64,000 nt of DNA from Terrimesophilobacter sp963702165 (GCA_963702165.1 OY969722.1:2542001-2606000); one strand, 5' to 3'. Positions 38,074-48,493 are shown, numbered from the stretch's first letter. Numbers and translations are program-made. The notes: generated from the sequence alone by a model not told the origin.

Positions 38074-39514
38074 TCAGGGGTTGCGGCCCGCGGTGGACAT
38101 CCAGGTGGAGACGTCGATGGCCAGCGCCGACAGCGGCGCGACGCTGACGTTCACGGTGCCATCCGGGTGCACCGTCGCCTCGAGCCCGGTGATCGCGTCG
38201 ACGTAGCGGCCCGGAACGAGCGAGGTCGGCAGTTCTGCCTCGTACGGCTCGGTGTTCGAGTTCAGCACCACGAAGCCGAGTTCGCCGCGGTAGAACGCCC
38301 ACACGCCGTCTTCCTTCACGACGTCCTGCACGACGGCGTCGCCCACCGCGCTGCGCCAGGCGAGCATCCGTTCGATCGGCGCCCAGCGCTGCAGGCACTC
38401 CCACTGTCCGCTGTCGCAGTCGACGTCCAGGACCCGGCCGTCGGCATCCTGCGGCGGACCCTGATTGCGGTCATCGAACTGATACCCGGAGTACAGCACG
38501 GGCGTTCCATACGGCTGGGCGAGCATCGCGATGTTCGCCAGCAGGTAGGCGTCGCCGTCGCGGTACGAGAGCGTCTCGCCATTGCGCTCGGTGTCGTGGT
38601 TGGCGACGAAGACGATGGCGTCCTCTGACGCGAGCTGCCCGTACTGCGGCCCGACCTTGTCCGCGGTGTCGATGAACGCCGAATCGAGCATCACCTTCAG
38701 GTCGCGCGCGAAGGCGAACTCGAACACTCGACCGTTCGCGACATACTGCTCGGGCGTGATCGGCTCAAGAGACGCCCGGATGACCTCTTGCATGATCCGG
38801 GTGTCGTCGGGCAGCGGGTCGACGATCGCCTTGATGTCCTCGGCGGGCATGTGCTTGGCCGCGTCGATGCGGAAGCCGGCGACGCCGAGGTCGAGCGAGA
38901 TCGTAGCAGGTAGGCCGTCAGCGTCTCACGCACGTGGTCGGTCTCGGTCGCGAGGTCAGCGAGGTTGACGCAGCTCGCAGTTCTGAACCTGATCGGCGTC
39001 GCCGTAGGTCTGGATGTCCCCGGATGCGGTGAGGGTGCAGTGGTGAAAGTCGGCTTCTCGGAGTAGATGCCGGGGTAGTCGTAGTGTTCGTACGCGCTGC
39101 CCGCCCATCCGGCGCCCGGCGCATCCTGCCCGGTCATGTGGTTGATGACCGCGTCGGCGATGATCTCGACGCCGGCATCGTGCACAGGTCTCGATCATCG
39201 CGGTCGAACTGCTCACGCGTACCGAGCCGCGACTCGATCTTGTAGCTCACCGGCTGGTAGGCGGTCCACCACTGCTCTCCGAGGATGTGCTCCTGCGGCG
39301 GACTGGTCAGCACCCAGGAGATGCCGGCCGGGCCAAGCACGTCGGTGCACTCTGCGGCGATCGAGTTCCAGTTCCACTGGAACAGCTGGATGCCGACGTC
39401 GCGCGAGCCCGCGGGGCTGGGCACCGTCGGGTCTCCCGGCGTGCAGGCCACAAGCGACAGCGCCACGACCGCCGACAGTGCAGCGGCGACCAGCCTGGTG
39501 CTCCTACGTCGCAT
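38074..39514 (-). CDS. Secreted GH13 alpha-amylase lipoprotein (several frame breaks)
   Basis: Hydrolyses alpha-1,4-glucans outside the cell. ATG 39514 follows AGGGAAGGG. The signal peptide ends in lipobox LVAC (ALSAVVALSLVACTPGD), so it should be lipid-anchored. GH13 motifs: region I ADAVINHM, region II GFRIDAAKHM with the nucleophile Asp, region III acid Glu in MQEVIRAS, region IV FVANHDTERNGE. The C-terminal beta domain ends SALAIDVSTWMSTAGRNP. The frame changes near 39203, 39183, 39065, 38979 and 38905. Three of these fit single extra bases; two need either two extra bases or one missing base. Repaired length is 477-479 residues. Confidence 0.85.
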
Positions 39515-39527
39515 CCGACACCCTTCC

Positions 39528-39646
39528 CTGTTAGCAGGACTCTCCCTGTTGTGCAGGACATCCCGATGCTTTCCGGCCTGCTTCCGGCGATCTGACGCCA
39601 TCTGGGGCCAAATGTCCTGCATAACAGGGGATCTCCTGCACAACAG
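39528..39646. repeat. TCCTGCA-family nested inverted repeat (copy 2)
   Basis: Words CCTGTTAGCAGGAC (39528) and CCTGTTGTGCAGGAC (39545-39559) face GTCCTGCATAACAGG (39614-39628) and TCCTGCACAACAGG (39633-39646). This is the same layout as at 26.3 and 56.0 kb. It lies between the start of the amylase gene and the 3' end of the alkyltransferase-like gene. Confidence 0.75.
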
Positions 39647-39718
39647 GGCCGGCGAAACGCTTGCCCGACTGTATCGCAGCCATACAACCGGGCAGTGTCC
39701 CCGCAACTCGCACCGTGC

Positions 39719-40048
39719 TCAGCCCGGGTAGCGCGCCTGTCGGAGGTCGACCCGATAGTCACCTTCGTCCCGCCAGAGCAGTGGGGTGTCCTCGTCCCGG
39801 TAGTGCTCGAGCGCGCGCTGCTCGATGGTCGACAGCGGTGGATGCGCCGCTCGCCCGGACGACGCGCCACCACGGCACGTCGCGCCCGTAGTGCGCCATC
39901 ACCTGGCCGACGGCGCGCGCCGCGCGCGACCCGAGCGCGGCGGCGACGTCGCCGTAGGTCATGACCCTGCCGGGCGGGATCGCGTCGACGACGTCGAGCA
40001 CGCGCGTGACGAAGTCCGCCCCGGTCCCGAGTCGCGCTGACCGGTCAC
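39719..40048 (-). CDS. Alkyltransferase-like (MGMT-fold) DNA-binding protein (frame break)
   Basis: The O6-alkylguanine-DNA alkyltransferase C-terminal fold: DFVTRVLDVVDAIPPGRVMTYGDVAAALGSRAARAVGQVM, then PWWRVVR where true MGMT has PCHRV. The missing Cys marks an alkyltransferase-like protein, which in known cases binds alkylated bases and recruits nucleotide excision repair. An extra base near 39848 breaks the frame; downstream TIEQRALEHYRDEDTPLLW and the stop at 39719 restore the family C-terminus. The start is uncertain: GTGA at 40048 would overlap the upstream stop, but the given frame reads straight through from the GNAT gene. Confidence 0.75.
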
Positions 40049-40503
40049 AGATCGTCAGGGCGCCGATCTTCTCGCCGTACTGCGTCTCGCCGATGACCTC
40101 GAAGCCGATGTTGAGGAAGAACTCCTCCGGGCCCTCGTCGCCCGGCTCCCAGATGCGCGGTGAGCTGGTCGAAGCCGCGCTGGCGGGCCTCGTCGGCGAG
40201 CGCGAGCACGGCGAACGTGCCGACGCCGGTGCCCTGCGCGTCGGCGGCGACGTTGATGCGCCAGACGCAGCTGCGGAACTCCTCCTGCGTCGGCATCCGG
40301 GTCGAAGTTGCCGCGGATGAAGCCGACGACCTTGTCGCCGTCGAGCACGACGCGCGGCCACGAGGTGATCGGGTTGATGTAGGCGTCGGCGATCGCGTAC
40401 GACGGCGGGAGCGACGAACTGCTCCTGGCCCGGCCGCAGCGTGAGGCTGTTCGCCGCCACGATCGTCGTCGGCCGACAGTTCTTCCAGTCGCAGTTCACC
40501 CAT
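40045..40503 (-). CDS. GNAT family N-acetyltransferase (about four frame breaks)
   Basis: It starts MGELRLEELSAD at ATG 40503. After removing extra single bases near 40468, 40405, 40288 and 40155 the text becomes TIVAANSLTLRPGQEQFVAP, SYAIADAYINP, VVGFIRGNFDP, then the acetyl-CoA loop AQGTGVGTFAVLALADEARQ and EEFFLNIGFEVIGETQYGE. It resembles polyamine or aminoglycoside-type GNAT enzymes, but the acceptor is not known. The end is unclear because the frame as given continues into the alkyltransferase-like gene; a GTGA at 40048-40045 is a likely junction. Confidence 0.7.
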   Translation of the reverse strand: MGELRLEELSADDDRGGEQPHAAAGPGAVRRSRRRTRSPTPTSTRSPRGRASCSTATRSSASSAATSTRMPTQEEFRSCVWRINVAADAQGTGVGTFAVLALADEARQRGFDQLTAHLGAGRRGPGGVLPQHRLRGHRRDAVRREDRRPDDL

Positions 40504-40622
40504 GGCAACAGGCTAACCCGCGCGACCGGCAATCGCACGAGTGAGGTATCTCGACGTCAAGATACTTTCGGCGAGAGCGAGTAAGCTGTGCCGCGGCTCA
40601 GGAATCTAAGGAGGAAACACGC

Positions 40623-41844
40623 ATGGCGAAGATCAAGGTTGAAGGAACCGTCGTCGAGCTCGACGGCGACGAGATGACTCGCATCATCTGGCAGAAGATC
40701 AAGGACACCCTGATCCACCCCTACCTCGACATCAACCTCGAGTACTACGACCTCGGCATCGAGCACCGCGACGCGACCGACGACCAGGTCACGATCGACG
40801 CGGCCCACGCCATCCAGAAGCACGGCGTCGGCGTCAAGTGCGCGACCATCACGCCCGACGAGGCGCGCGTCGAGGAGTTCGGCCTCAAGAAGATGTGGAA
40901 GAGCCCGAACGGCACGATCCGCAACATCCTCGGCGGCGTGATCTTCCGCGAGCCGATCATCATCTCGAACATCCCGCGCCTGGTGCCCGGCTGGAACAAG
41001 CCGATCATCATCGGCCGTCACGCGTTCGGCGACCAGTACCGCGCCACCGACTTCCGTCTTCAAGGGCAAGGGCAAGCTCACGGTCGAGTTCACCCCGGAG
41101 GACGGCTCCGAGCCGCTCAAGTTCGAGGTCTTCGAGGCGCCCGGCGACGGCATCGCCCAGGTGCAGTACAACCTGGACGCAGTCGATCCGCGACTTCGCG
41201 CGCGCCTCGCTCAACTACGGCCTCACCCGCAACTACCCGGTGTACCTCTCGACGAAGAACACGATCCTCAAGGCCTACGACGGCCGCTTCAAGGACATCT
41301 TCGAGGAGATCTTCGACAGCCGAGTTCAAGGAGCAGTTCGACGCCGCCGGCCTCACCTACGAGCACCGCCTCATCGACGACATGGTCGCCTCGGCCATGA
41401 AGTGGGAGGGCGGCTACGTCTGGGCCTGCAAGAACTACGACGGCGACGTGCAGTCCGACACCGTGGCGCAGGGCTTCGGCTCGCTCGGCCTCATGACCTC
41501 CGTGCTCGCCACGCCCGACGGCAAGATCGTCGAGGCGGAGGCCGCGCACGGCACCGTCACGCGCCACTACCGCCAGCACCAGGCCGGCAAGCCGACCTCG
41601 ACCAACCCGATCGCCTCGATCTACGCCTGGACGCGCGGCCTCGCGCACCGCGGCAAGCTCGACGGCAACCAGGCGCTCATCGACTTCGCGAGCACCCTCG
41701 AGGATGTCGTCATCAAGATCGGTCGAGGCCGGTCACATGACCAAGGACCTCGCGCTGCTCGTCGGCCCGGACCAGAAGTGGGAGACCACCGAGGAGTTCC
41801 TCGAGACGCTCGACAAGAACCTGAAGTCGCGGATGGCCGCTTAA
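40623..41844 (+). CDS. icd: NADP-dependent isocitrate dehydrogenase (four frame breaks)
   Basis: A TCA-cycle enzyme converting isocitrate to 2-oxoglutarate and NADPH. AAGGAGG precedes ATG 40623; the N-terminus MAKIKVEGTVVELDGDEMTR and the EYYDLGIEHRDATDDQ region fit the 405-residue homodimeric type. Extra bases near 41057, 41179, 41321 and 41722 shift the frame. Taking each out restores TDFRFKGKGKL, NLDQSIRDFARASLNYG, DSEFKEQFDAAGL and IVEAGHMTKDLALL, and the TAA at 41842 is then in frame. With sucCD elsewhere in the window, a strongly broken icd is implausible in a living cell. Confidence 0.92.
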
Positions 41845-41860
41845 GCCGCTGCCTTAATGC

Positions 41861-41894
41861 AAAGGGACCGGCGCCGAAAGGCGCCGGTCCCTTT
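41861..41894. terminator. Bidirectional terminator between icd and hsp20
   Basis: AAAGGGACCGGCGCC, loop GAAA, then the perfect 15-base complement ending TCCCTTT. The stem has A-rich and T-rich ends on the two strands, so it works as an intrinsic terminator for both convergent genes. Confidence 0.9.
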
Positions 41895-41911
41895 GCGTTT
41901 GCCGCCCAGCG

Positions 41912-42355
41912 TCAGGACGACGACACGTTCGGGTTGATCTGCTGCTGCGTACCCTCGGTCTCGCCGCGCTGGATCTCGATCTTGCGAGGCTTCGCCTTCT
42001 CGTGGATCGGGATGACGACGCTCAGCACACCATTGTTGTAGCTGGCGCTGATGCTCTCGGTGTCGATCCCGTCACCCAGGTTGAGCTGGCGCAGGAACGA
42101 GCCGGAGACGCGCTCCTTGGCGATCCACTTCACGTCGCCGCTGCGCCCGGTCTTCTCCGCCCGGATGGTCAGCAGCTGGCCATCGACGTCGATGTCGATC
42201 GAGCCCGGGTCAACGCCCGGCAGGTCGACGGCGAGGATGTAGTGGTCGCCCTCGCGGTGCAGATCGATGGGCATCATCCGCGGACCCTGACGCGGGTCCA
42301 TCAGCTCGGTTGCCATTCGATCCAGTTCGCGGAACGGGTCGAAGTAGAGTGCCAT
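41912..42355 (-). CDS. Hsp20 / alpha-crystallin small heat-shock protein
   Basis: A 147-residue ATP-independent holdase chaperone. MALYFDPFRELDRMATELMD is the N-terminal arm. The alpha-crystallin domain runs from about residue 38 (HREGDHYILAVDLPGVDPGSI) to GVLSVVIPI, the conserved G-V-L signature, and the tail contains the basic-hydrophobic KPRKIEIQ. ATG 42355 was chosen over an upstream ATG at 42394, which would place coding sequence close to the operators. Two heat-shock operators, HAIR-like and CIRCE-like, lie 43-104 bases upstream. Confidence 0.93.
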   Translation of the reverse strand: MALYFDPFRELDRMATELMDPRQGPRMMPIDLHREGDHYILAVDLPGVDPGSIDIDVDGQLLTIRAEKTGRSGDVKWIAKERVSGSFLRQLNLGDGIDTESISASYNNGVLSVVIPIHEKAKPRKIEIQRGETEGTQQQINPNVSSS

Positions 42356-42397
42356 TTCTTCATCAACTCCCTGTATGCGTTTCGGATATGACATGCA

Positions 42398-42422
42398 AAG
42401 TTGAGTCGATAACGCTCAACTT
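42398..42422 (-). promoter_or_regulatory. HAIR-like HspR operator upstream of hsp20
   Basis: AAGTTGAGT, seven bases, GCTCAACTT. This fits the HAIR consensus CTTGAGT-N7-ACTCAAG with one changed position inside each half and the outer C/G pair replaced. It begins 43 bases before the hsp20 ATG. HspR-family repressors use this operator in actinobacteria. Confidence 0.75.
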
Positions 42423-42432
42423 GGCATTTATG

Positions 42433-42459
42433 TTAGCACTCGGCATCGGAGAGTGCCAG
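42433..42459 (-). promoter_or_regulatory. CIRCE-like HrcA operator upstream of hsp20
   Basis: TTAGCACTC, nine bases, GAGTGCCAG. This matches the CIRCE consensus TTAGCACTC-N9-GAGTGCTAA with two mismatches in the second half and exact spacing. It lies just beyond the HAIR-like site. The remaining roughly 200 bases to the subtilase start hold no gene I can support. Confidence 0.75.
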
Positions 42460-42657
42460 ATTTTCTGCTCAGAACCCAGCGAATACGGGGGTTCACGGAT
42501 GCGTCGAGATCGCTCCCGAAAACAAAAATGTCGAGGATCCCCCCAAAGGGGGTAGACAGCCTCTAGTGTGTGACTCACTCGCAGTGCCCCCGGCTGCGGC
42601 GCAACACCGTCCTTGTTCCGCTACACCGACCCTGTTCACCGCAGAAGGGATACATCT

Positions 42658-45600
42658 GTGACCATTCGCAGCGCTATCGCCGCTTGCGCGTCGGCCGCCC
42701 TGATCGCATCCGGCATCGTCGCCGGAACCGCGTTCACCGCCGCCGCCGCCCCGACCGAGATTGGGGGCCACGGCCAGCTTTCGTTCGAGCCGGGCCGCTA
42801 CATCGTCACGCTCGTCGAACCGTCCGCCGCCACCTACGAAGGCGGTGTCGACGGCTTCGCACCGACTCAGCCGAAGAAGGGCGAGCAGCTCAAGCCGGGC
42901 CGCGGCGCGGTCCAGAAGTACACCGCGCACCTGAAGAAGAAGCAGAAAGAGGTTGCCGACGCCGTCGGAGCCGACGTCGACTATTCGTACACCTTCTCCC
43001 TCAACGGGTTCGCGGCCGACCTGACCGCCGCGCAGGCAGCGAAGCTGGCCGCGGACAAGAACGTCGCGTCGCTCGCCATCGATGAGCTCCAGCACATCAC
43101 CGCGGTGCCGTCGACGGAGTTCCTCGGACTGGAGGGACCCGGCGGCGTCTGGGAGTCCGTCGGTGGCGTCGATAACGCCGGGGCCGGCGTGGTCGTCGGC
43201 GTGCTCGACACCGGCATCGCGCCGGAGAACCCCGCTTTCGCCGGCGACAGGCTCGGCACCGCGCCGGGATCCGAGCCTTACCTCGACGGCACGTTCCATC
43301 GTCTTCGCGAAGAGCGACGGCGGCACCTTCATCGGCGAATGTGTCGCGGGCGTGCAGTTCGGTGCCGACGACTGCTCCACCAAGCTGGTGGGCGCACGGT
43401 ACTTCGTCGACGGATTCGGCGCGGGCAACATTGGGAACACCTCGCTCGGCGAGTACCTCTCCCCGCGCGACGGCGACAGCCACGGCTCGCACACCGCGAG
43501 CACCGCGGCGGGCAATGCGAACACCGCGGTCTCCGTCGCAGGCACCGACTACGGCACGTTCACCGGCGTCGCGCCGGCCGCGAAGATCGCCGCCTACAAG
43601 GTGTGCTGGACCGGCCAGAACCCGGCAAGCACCAACGACGACGGATGCGCCACCTCCGACCTGCTGGCCGGCATCGACCAGGCGGTCGCCGACGGCGTCG
43701 ACGTGATCAACTTCTCCATCGGCGGCGGCGCTGCCGACAGCACCGTCTCGCTGACCGACCAGGCGTTCCTCGGAGCGGCAGCTGCCGGTGTCTTCGTGTC
43801 CGCCTCGGCCGGCAACGCCGGGCCGGGGGCATCCACCCTCGACCACGGCTCGCCGTGGATCACCACGGTCGCCGCAACCACCATCCCGAGCTACCAGGCG
43901 ACCGTCACCCTCGGCGACGGCCGGGCGATGGCCGGAGCCTCCATCACCGTCAGTGAGCCGGTGGCCGGAGACCTCGTGCTCGCGGCATCCGTCGCGCGCT
44001 CCGGTGCGGTGAAGCCCAACCTGTGCCTGGCGGGCACGCTCGACCCGGCGCTCGCCGACGGCAAGATCGTGGTCTGTGAGCGCGGCGAGAACGCTCGCGT
44101 CGACAAGTCGGCCGAAGTGGCCAGAGCCGGCGGTATCGGCATGGTGCAGGTGAACGTCGTCCCGGGTTCGATCGACCTCGACCAGCACTCGGTTCCGTCG
44201 GTGCACCTCGACGCGCAGTTCCACGACGCGGTCATGGCGTACGCCGCGACCGCGGGTGCGACCGCGACGCTCACGCCAGAGAACACCACCGGGATCGAGC
44301 CGCCGGCGCCGCATCGTCGCCGGCTTCTCCTCGCGCGGTCCGGTGCTGGCCGACGGCAGCGACATCCTGAAGCCGGACATTGCGGCACCCGGTGTCGCGA
44401 TCGTCGCCTCGGCGGCGAACGCCGAGGGTGGCGAGCCGACCTTCACGTTCATGTCGGGCACGTCGATGGCGGCCCCGCACGTGGCCGGACTCGCGGCGCT
44501 GTACCTCGGCAAGTCGCCCAACGCGACACCCGCCGAGATCAAGTCCGCGATGATGACCACCGCCTACAACACGGTCGATGCCGGCGGCAACGCCGTCACC
44601 GACCCGTTCGCGCAGGGCGCCGGTCACGCCGACCCGACGAAGTACTTCGAGCCGGGTCTGCTCTACCTGAACGGCACGTCCGACTGGCTGTCCTACATCC
44701 AGGGCATCGGCTACGACATCGGAGTCGACGCGATCGACCCCAGCAACCTGAACATCGCATCGATCGCCATCGGGTCACTGACCGCAGCCGAGACGATCAC
44801 CCGCACGGTGACGGCCACGCAGGCCGGAACTTTCGAGGCATCCGTCTCGGTCCCGGGCATCAACGCGGTGGTCTCGCCGTCGACGCTCAGCTTCGGGGCA
44901 GCGGGTGAAACGGCGAGCTACTCGGTGACGTTCGAGAGAACGGATGCTCCGCTCGACAAGTTCGCGACCGGCGCGCTCACCTGGACGAGTGGCGACACCG
45001 TCGTCCGCTCGCCCATCGCGGTGCGACCAGTGACGATCGTCGCGCCGAGCGAGGTCACCGGTACCGGTGTCCGCGGTTCGCTCGACGTGTCGGTGACTCC
45101 GGGCGGAACCGGTGACATCGCGCTCGGCACCACCGGTCTCACCCTCGGTGAGCTGCAGGTGCTGAAGGGCAAGAAGACCGGGCACTCCGGTGTCGGCGCG
45201 ACCGGTGACTTCTTCGAGTACTACGTGGATGTCGCGGCGGGCACGCAGTTCGCGCGCTTCGACCTCGACTCGCTTGACGACACGGCCGACCTCGACCTCA
45301 TCGTCTACCAGCTCGACGCATCCGGAACTCCGATCGCAGGCTGGCAGTCGGCGACCGGCTCGGCGGATGAGCGAGTCGACCTGGTCGAACCCGGATGCCG
45401 GCACGTACTACGTGCTTGTCGACCTCTACTCGGCAGCGGCGAACACCGCGTTCGACCTGAGGACGTTCGAGGTCGCGCCTGGCGGCGCGCCGCTCGCTCT
45501 TGCCCCGTCGGTGCTTGCCGGCGAGCAGGGTGTGCCGGTCACCTATACCGCCTCGTGGAGCGGGCTGAAGGAGCGCTCGAGCTACCTCGGGCTGATCAGC

Positions 45601-45924
45601 TACGGCGACACGGGCGCGTTCACGGCGATCACCGTCACGACCGGTGACGCCATGGCGCCCGTGAACACCGTGCCGCCGATGATCAGCGGCACGCCGAAGG
45701 TCGGCAAGACGCTCACCGCCTCACCGGGCGAGTGGGACGTGGCCGGGCTGAAGTTCAGCTACCAGTGGCAAGCGAACGGTGTCGACATCAACGGCGCCAA
45801 GTCCGCGAGCTACAAGGTGAAGCCGAAGGACCTGGGTAAGGAACTCACGGTGGTCGTCACTGCGAAGGCCGCGGGCAAGTCACCCTCGGGCACTGCGGTG
45901 TCCGCGCCGGTGACCATCAAGTAG
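42658..45924 (+). CDS. Secreted subtilisin-like serine protease, S8 family (three frame breaks)
   Basis: About 1087 residues once repaired. GTG 42658 follows AGAAGGGA. Order: signal peptide (ALIASGIVAGTAFTAAAA), I9 propeptide (RYIVTLVEPSAATYEGG to VASLAIDELQHI), S8 domain with Asp in VVVGVLDTGIAPENP, His in GDSHGSHTAST and Ser in MSGTSMAAPHVAGLAAL. A PA domain is inserted before the Ser motif (AGTLDPALADGKIVVCERG). Fn3-like and beta-sandwich domains follow, with a final YQW-type module (SYQWQANGVDINGAKSASY). Extra bases near 43297, 44312 and 45387 break the frame. No wall anchor is visible, so it is probably released. Confidence 0.88.
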
Positions 45925-45932
45925 CGAAGCGT

Positions 45933-45964
45933 ACGGGGGCCGGGTCCATGGGCCCGGCCCCCGT
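45933..45964. terminator. Bidirectional terminator between subtilase and nagA
   Basis: ACGGGGGCCGGG at 45933-45944 pairs perfectly with CCCGGCCCCCGT at 45953-45964 around an eight-base loop. It lies between convergent stops, with GTTC after the stem. Confidence 0.8.
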
Positions 45965-45971
45965 TCGTTCT

Positions 45972-47121
45972 TCAAGCGCGGAACGGCCCGAGCGGCATGC
46001 CGGCCGCCCACACGCCGCGCACGTTGAAGCCGTTGTCGAGGATCACGGCATCCGCGGTGAACCCGCGCCTTCAGGTAACCGAACGCGTGCTCGAGACCGA
46101 GGGTCCGCGCTGGGGTGAGGGTCAGCGCGGTGATCGCGGCGATCGGATGCACGCCGGCCTGCTCGACAGCGCAGCGCAGCGCCGCATCCTGGGTGAGGGT
46201 CGAGCCGGCGATGGTGTTGGTGCCGCTCAGCACAGCCAAGCCGTCCCGCACTGTCACGTTGAGCGACCCCAGCTGGTAATCCCCGTCAACTGACCCGGCC
46301 GCGGCCATCGAGTCGGTGATCAGGGCGATGCGGCCAGGGGCAGAGCGGAAGGTCATGCCGGCGACATCCGGATGCACGTGCAACCCGTCGAGGATCAGCT
46401 CGATCGTCACGCGCTCGTCTTCGAACGCGGCGACGACCGGACCGGGCGCGCGGTGGTGGATACCCGGCATCGCGTTGAAGGCGTGCGAAAGGATGCGCGC
46501 CCCCCGATCGAAGGCCTCGCGCGCCTGATCGAAGTCCGCCTCGGTGTGTCCGACCGCGACGGCGATGCCGGCCTCGACGAGCACGTCGATGGTCTCCAGG
46601 GCGCCGGGCAGCTCGGGCGCGATGGTCACCTGGCGCAGCGTGTCGCGCGCCGCGCCGATGAGCTCCTCGACCTCGAGCGGTTGCGGCTCGAGCAGGTAGG
46701 CGGGGTTGTGGGCACCGCGGCGGGGCTGCGACAGGAACGGTCCCTCCAGGTGGGAGCCGAGGATGAGCGGGTCGGCGTCGGCGAGGTCGGCGATGGTCGC
46801 GAGGCTCTCCAGGAGCCGCGGCAGCGGGTTTGCCACGAGACTGACCACCGAACGCGTGGTGCCGTGTGCGCGGTGGGTCGCGAGCGCAGCCAAGATCTCC
46901 TCTGCCGCGTCGTCGTAGGAGTGTCCGCCGCCGCCGTGCCCGTGCAGGTCGATGAAGCCGGGCACCAGCCAGTGGCCGCCGACATCCACCGTCTCGTCGG
47001 CATCCGGGTGCATGCCGTCGCCTCCGGATGCGAGGATCGTGTCTCCCTCGACGAGCATCCAGAAATCGTCGACCTGCCCAGCGGCATCGAGCTTGCGTGC
47101 GTGCTTGAAGAGTGTCGTCAC
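45972..47121 (-). CDS. nagA: N-acetylglucosamine-6-phosphate deacetylase (one frame break)
   Basis: Removes the acetyl group from GlcNAc-6-P, giving GlcN-6-P for NagB. The 382-residue amidohydrolase has FIDLHGHGGGGHSYDD, LGSHLEGPFLSQPRRGAHNP, VAVGHTEAD, SHAFNAMPGIHHRAPG and LITDSMAAAG, which supply metal and catalytic residues. GTG 47121 was chosen because GGGAGG precedes it. An extra base at 46065 breaks the frame 30 codons before the end; removing it gives GYLKAGFTADAVILDNGF and the stop at 45972. It diverges from the ROK regulator and likely shares its operator. Confidence 0.92.
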
Positions 47122-47262
47122 GTTGCCTCCCTCGCCGCGCGTGTGCTGATCAAGACCCAGGTGTCGATCGTTCTGAGGGGCAGGGTTGTTTGGCGGCGTT
47201 GCCACGCGCCAAGCCTATGGCGGCCGCCGACTGAAATCCTGTCCAAATCATCTTGCAATTCA

Positions 47263-47287
47263 TTTGTTCGTAAGGTTTACTAACAAA
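47263..47287. promoter_or_regulatory. Probable ROK-regulator operator in the nagA / regulator divergent region
   Basis: TTTGTTCGTAA, three bases, TTTACTAACAAA: a dyad with arms TTTGTTnGTAA and TTACnAACAAA, ten of eleven positions paired. It ends one base before the regulator's ATG 47289. Its place between nagA and the ROK gene, and its symmetry, fit an autoregulatory NagC/ROK operator. No footprint is available. Confidence 0.65.
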
Positions 47288-47288
47288 C

Positions 47289-48431
47289 ATGACGACGGAG
47301 TCCATGGTTGGACGTGCTCTGCGACCGACTAGGAAGGTGCTGCCTGAGTATGCGCGCAGCCATAACCGTTCTCTCGTGCTTCAGACTCTCTACCGTGGCG
47401 GAGAGCGCAGCCGAGCCGACATCGCCCGCGAAACCGGACTCACTCGCGTAACCGTCTCCGACCTGGTCGCCGAACTGATGACCGAGGGGCTCATCGTTGA
47501 ACTGGGTCAGCGCGAGGGCAGCCGTCCTGGCAAGCCCGCGACCCTCCTCGACCTCAATCGCGGCGCGTACCAGATAGTCGGGATCGACCTGAGCGCCTTC
47601 GAGATCCTCCGTGGCGCCCTCCTGGATCTCGATGGCAACGTCATCGCGCGGGCCGAGGTGCCGCTGGCCGGCAGCACGGGCGACGACGTCACAGCCAAGG
47701 TTGCAGCGCTCGCCGAGGGCCTCATCGCGCGCGCCACCGCCCCCATCCTCGGTGTCGGTGTCGGCTCACCCGGCGTCGTCGACCTCGCCGGCGTCGTGCT
47801 CACCGCCCCCAACCTCGGCTGGCGCGATGAACCGCTTCAGGCGATGCTGGCTTCCCGCCTCGCGCTTCCGGTGCTCGTCGCGAACGACGCGAACGTCGCG
47901 GTGCTCGCCGAGCACAGCTTCGGCGGCGCAGACAACGACCTGATGCTGATCAAGGTCGGCCACGGTGTGGGCGCCGGGCTGCTGCTCGGAGGCTCCCTTC
48001 TGCACGGCAGTCGCTTCGCCGCGGGCGAGCTCGGGCACGTCGTCGTCGGAACACACGGCGGCCCCGAATGCGTGTGCGGCAAGCACGGGTGTCTCGAAAC
48101 GTGGCTGGCGACGCCCCGGCTCGACGCGGCCATCTCGGCGGCTCGGGCATCCGGAGCGCCGACCGATCCAATCCTCCGGGAAGCAGGACGACACCTCGGT
48201 ATCGCACTCGCCCCGGTGGTCGGAGCGCTCGACCTCGCCGAGGTCGTGCTCAGCGGTCCGACGGGTCTGCTCGACGGCCCGCTGATGGAGGCAACCGTCG
48301 AGACGCTCGCAGGCCGCACCATGGCCGAGTTCCATAGCAATCTGACCGTGCGCATGACCACCCTGGGTGAGGACATCGTCGTACGCGGCGCCGCCGCAAT
48401 GGTCCTATCAGGGCAGCTCGGGGTTTCCTGA
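47289..48431 (+). CDS. ROK family transcriptional repressor
   Basis: A 380-residue regulator: an N-terminal winged helix (RSLVLQTLYRGGERSRADIARETGLTRVTVSDLVAEL, residues 25-65) and a C-terminal ROK sugar-binding domain with GVGVGSPGVVD, ANDANVAVLAEHSFG, GAGLLLGGSLLHGS and the zinc motif CVCGKHGCLE. It probably senses GlcNAc or GlcNAc-6-P and controls nagA and the transport operon. ATG 47289 has no ribosome site because the operator abuts it, so the transcript may be leaderless; ATG 47304 is an alternative. Confidence 0.9.
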   Translation: MTTESMVGRALRPTRKVLPEYARSHNRSLVLQTLYRGGERSRADIARETGLTRVTVSDLVAELMTEGLIVELGQREGSRPGKPATLLDLNRGAYQIVGIDLSAFEILRGALLDLDGNVIARAEVPLAGSTGDDVTAKVAALAEGLIARATAPILGVGVGSPGVVDLAGVVLTAPNLGWRDEPLQAMLASRLALPVLVANDANVAVLAEHSFGGADNDLMLIKVGHGVGAGLLLGGSLLHGSRFAAGELGHVVVGTHGGPECVCGKHGCLETWLATPRLDAAISAARASGAPTDPILREAGRHLGIALAPVVGALDLAEVVLSGPTGLLDGPLMEATVETLAGRTMAEFHSNLTVRMTTLGEDIVVRGAAAMVLSGQLGVS

Positions 48432-48493
48432 CCCGGGCGGCAGGATGCGGTCACCCGGCCGCACCCACGGCACCGAGAAAAGAAGGAAAGAAC

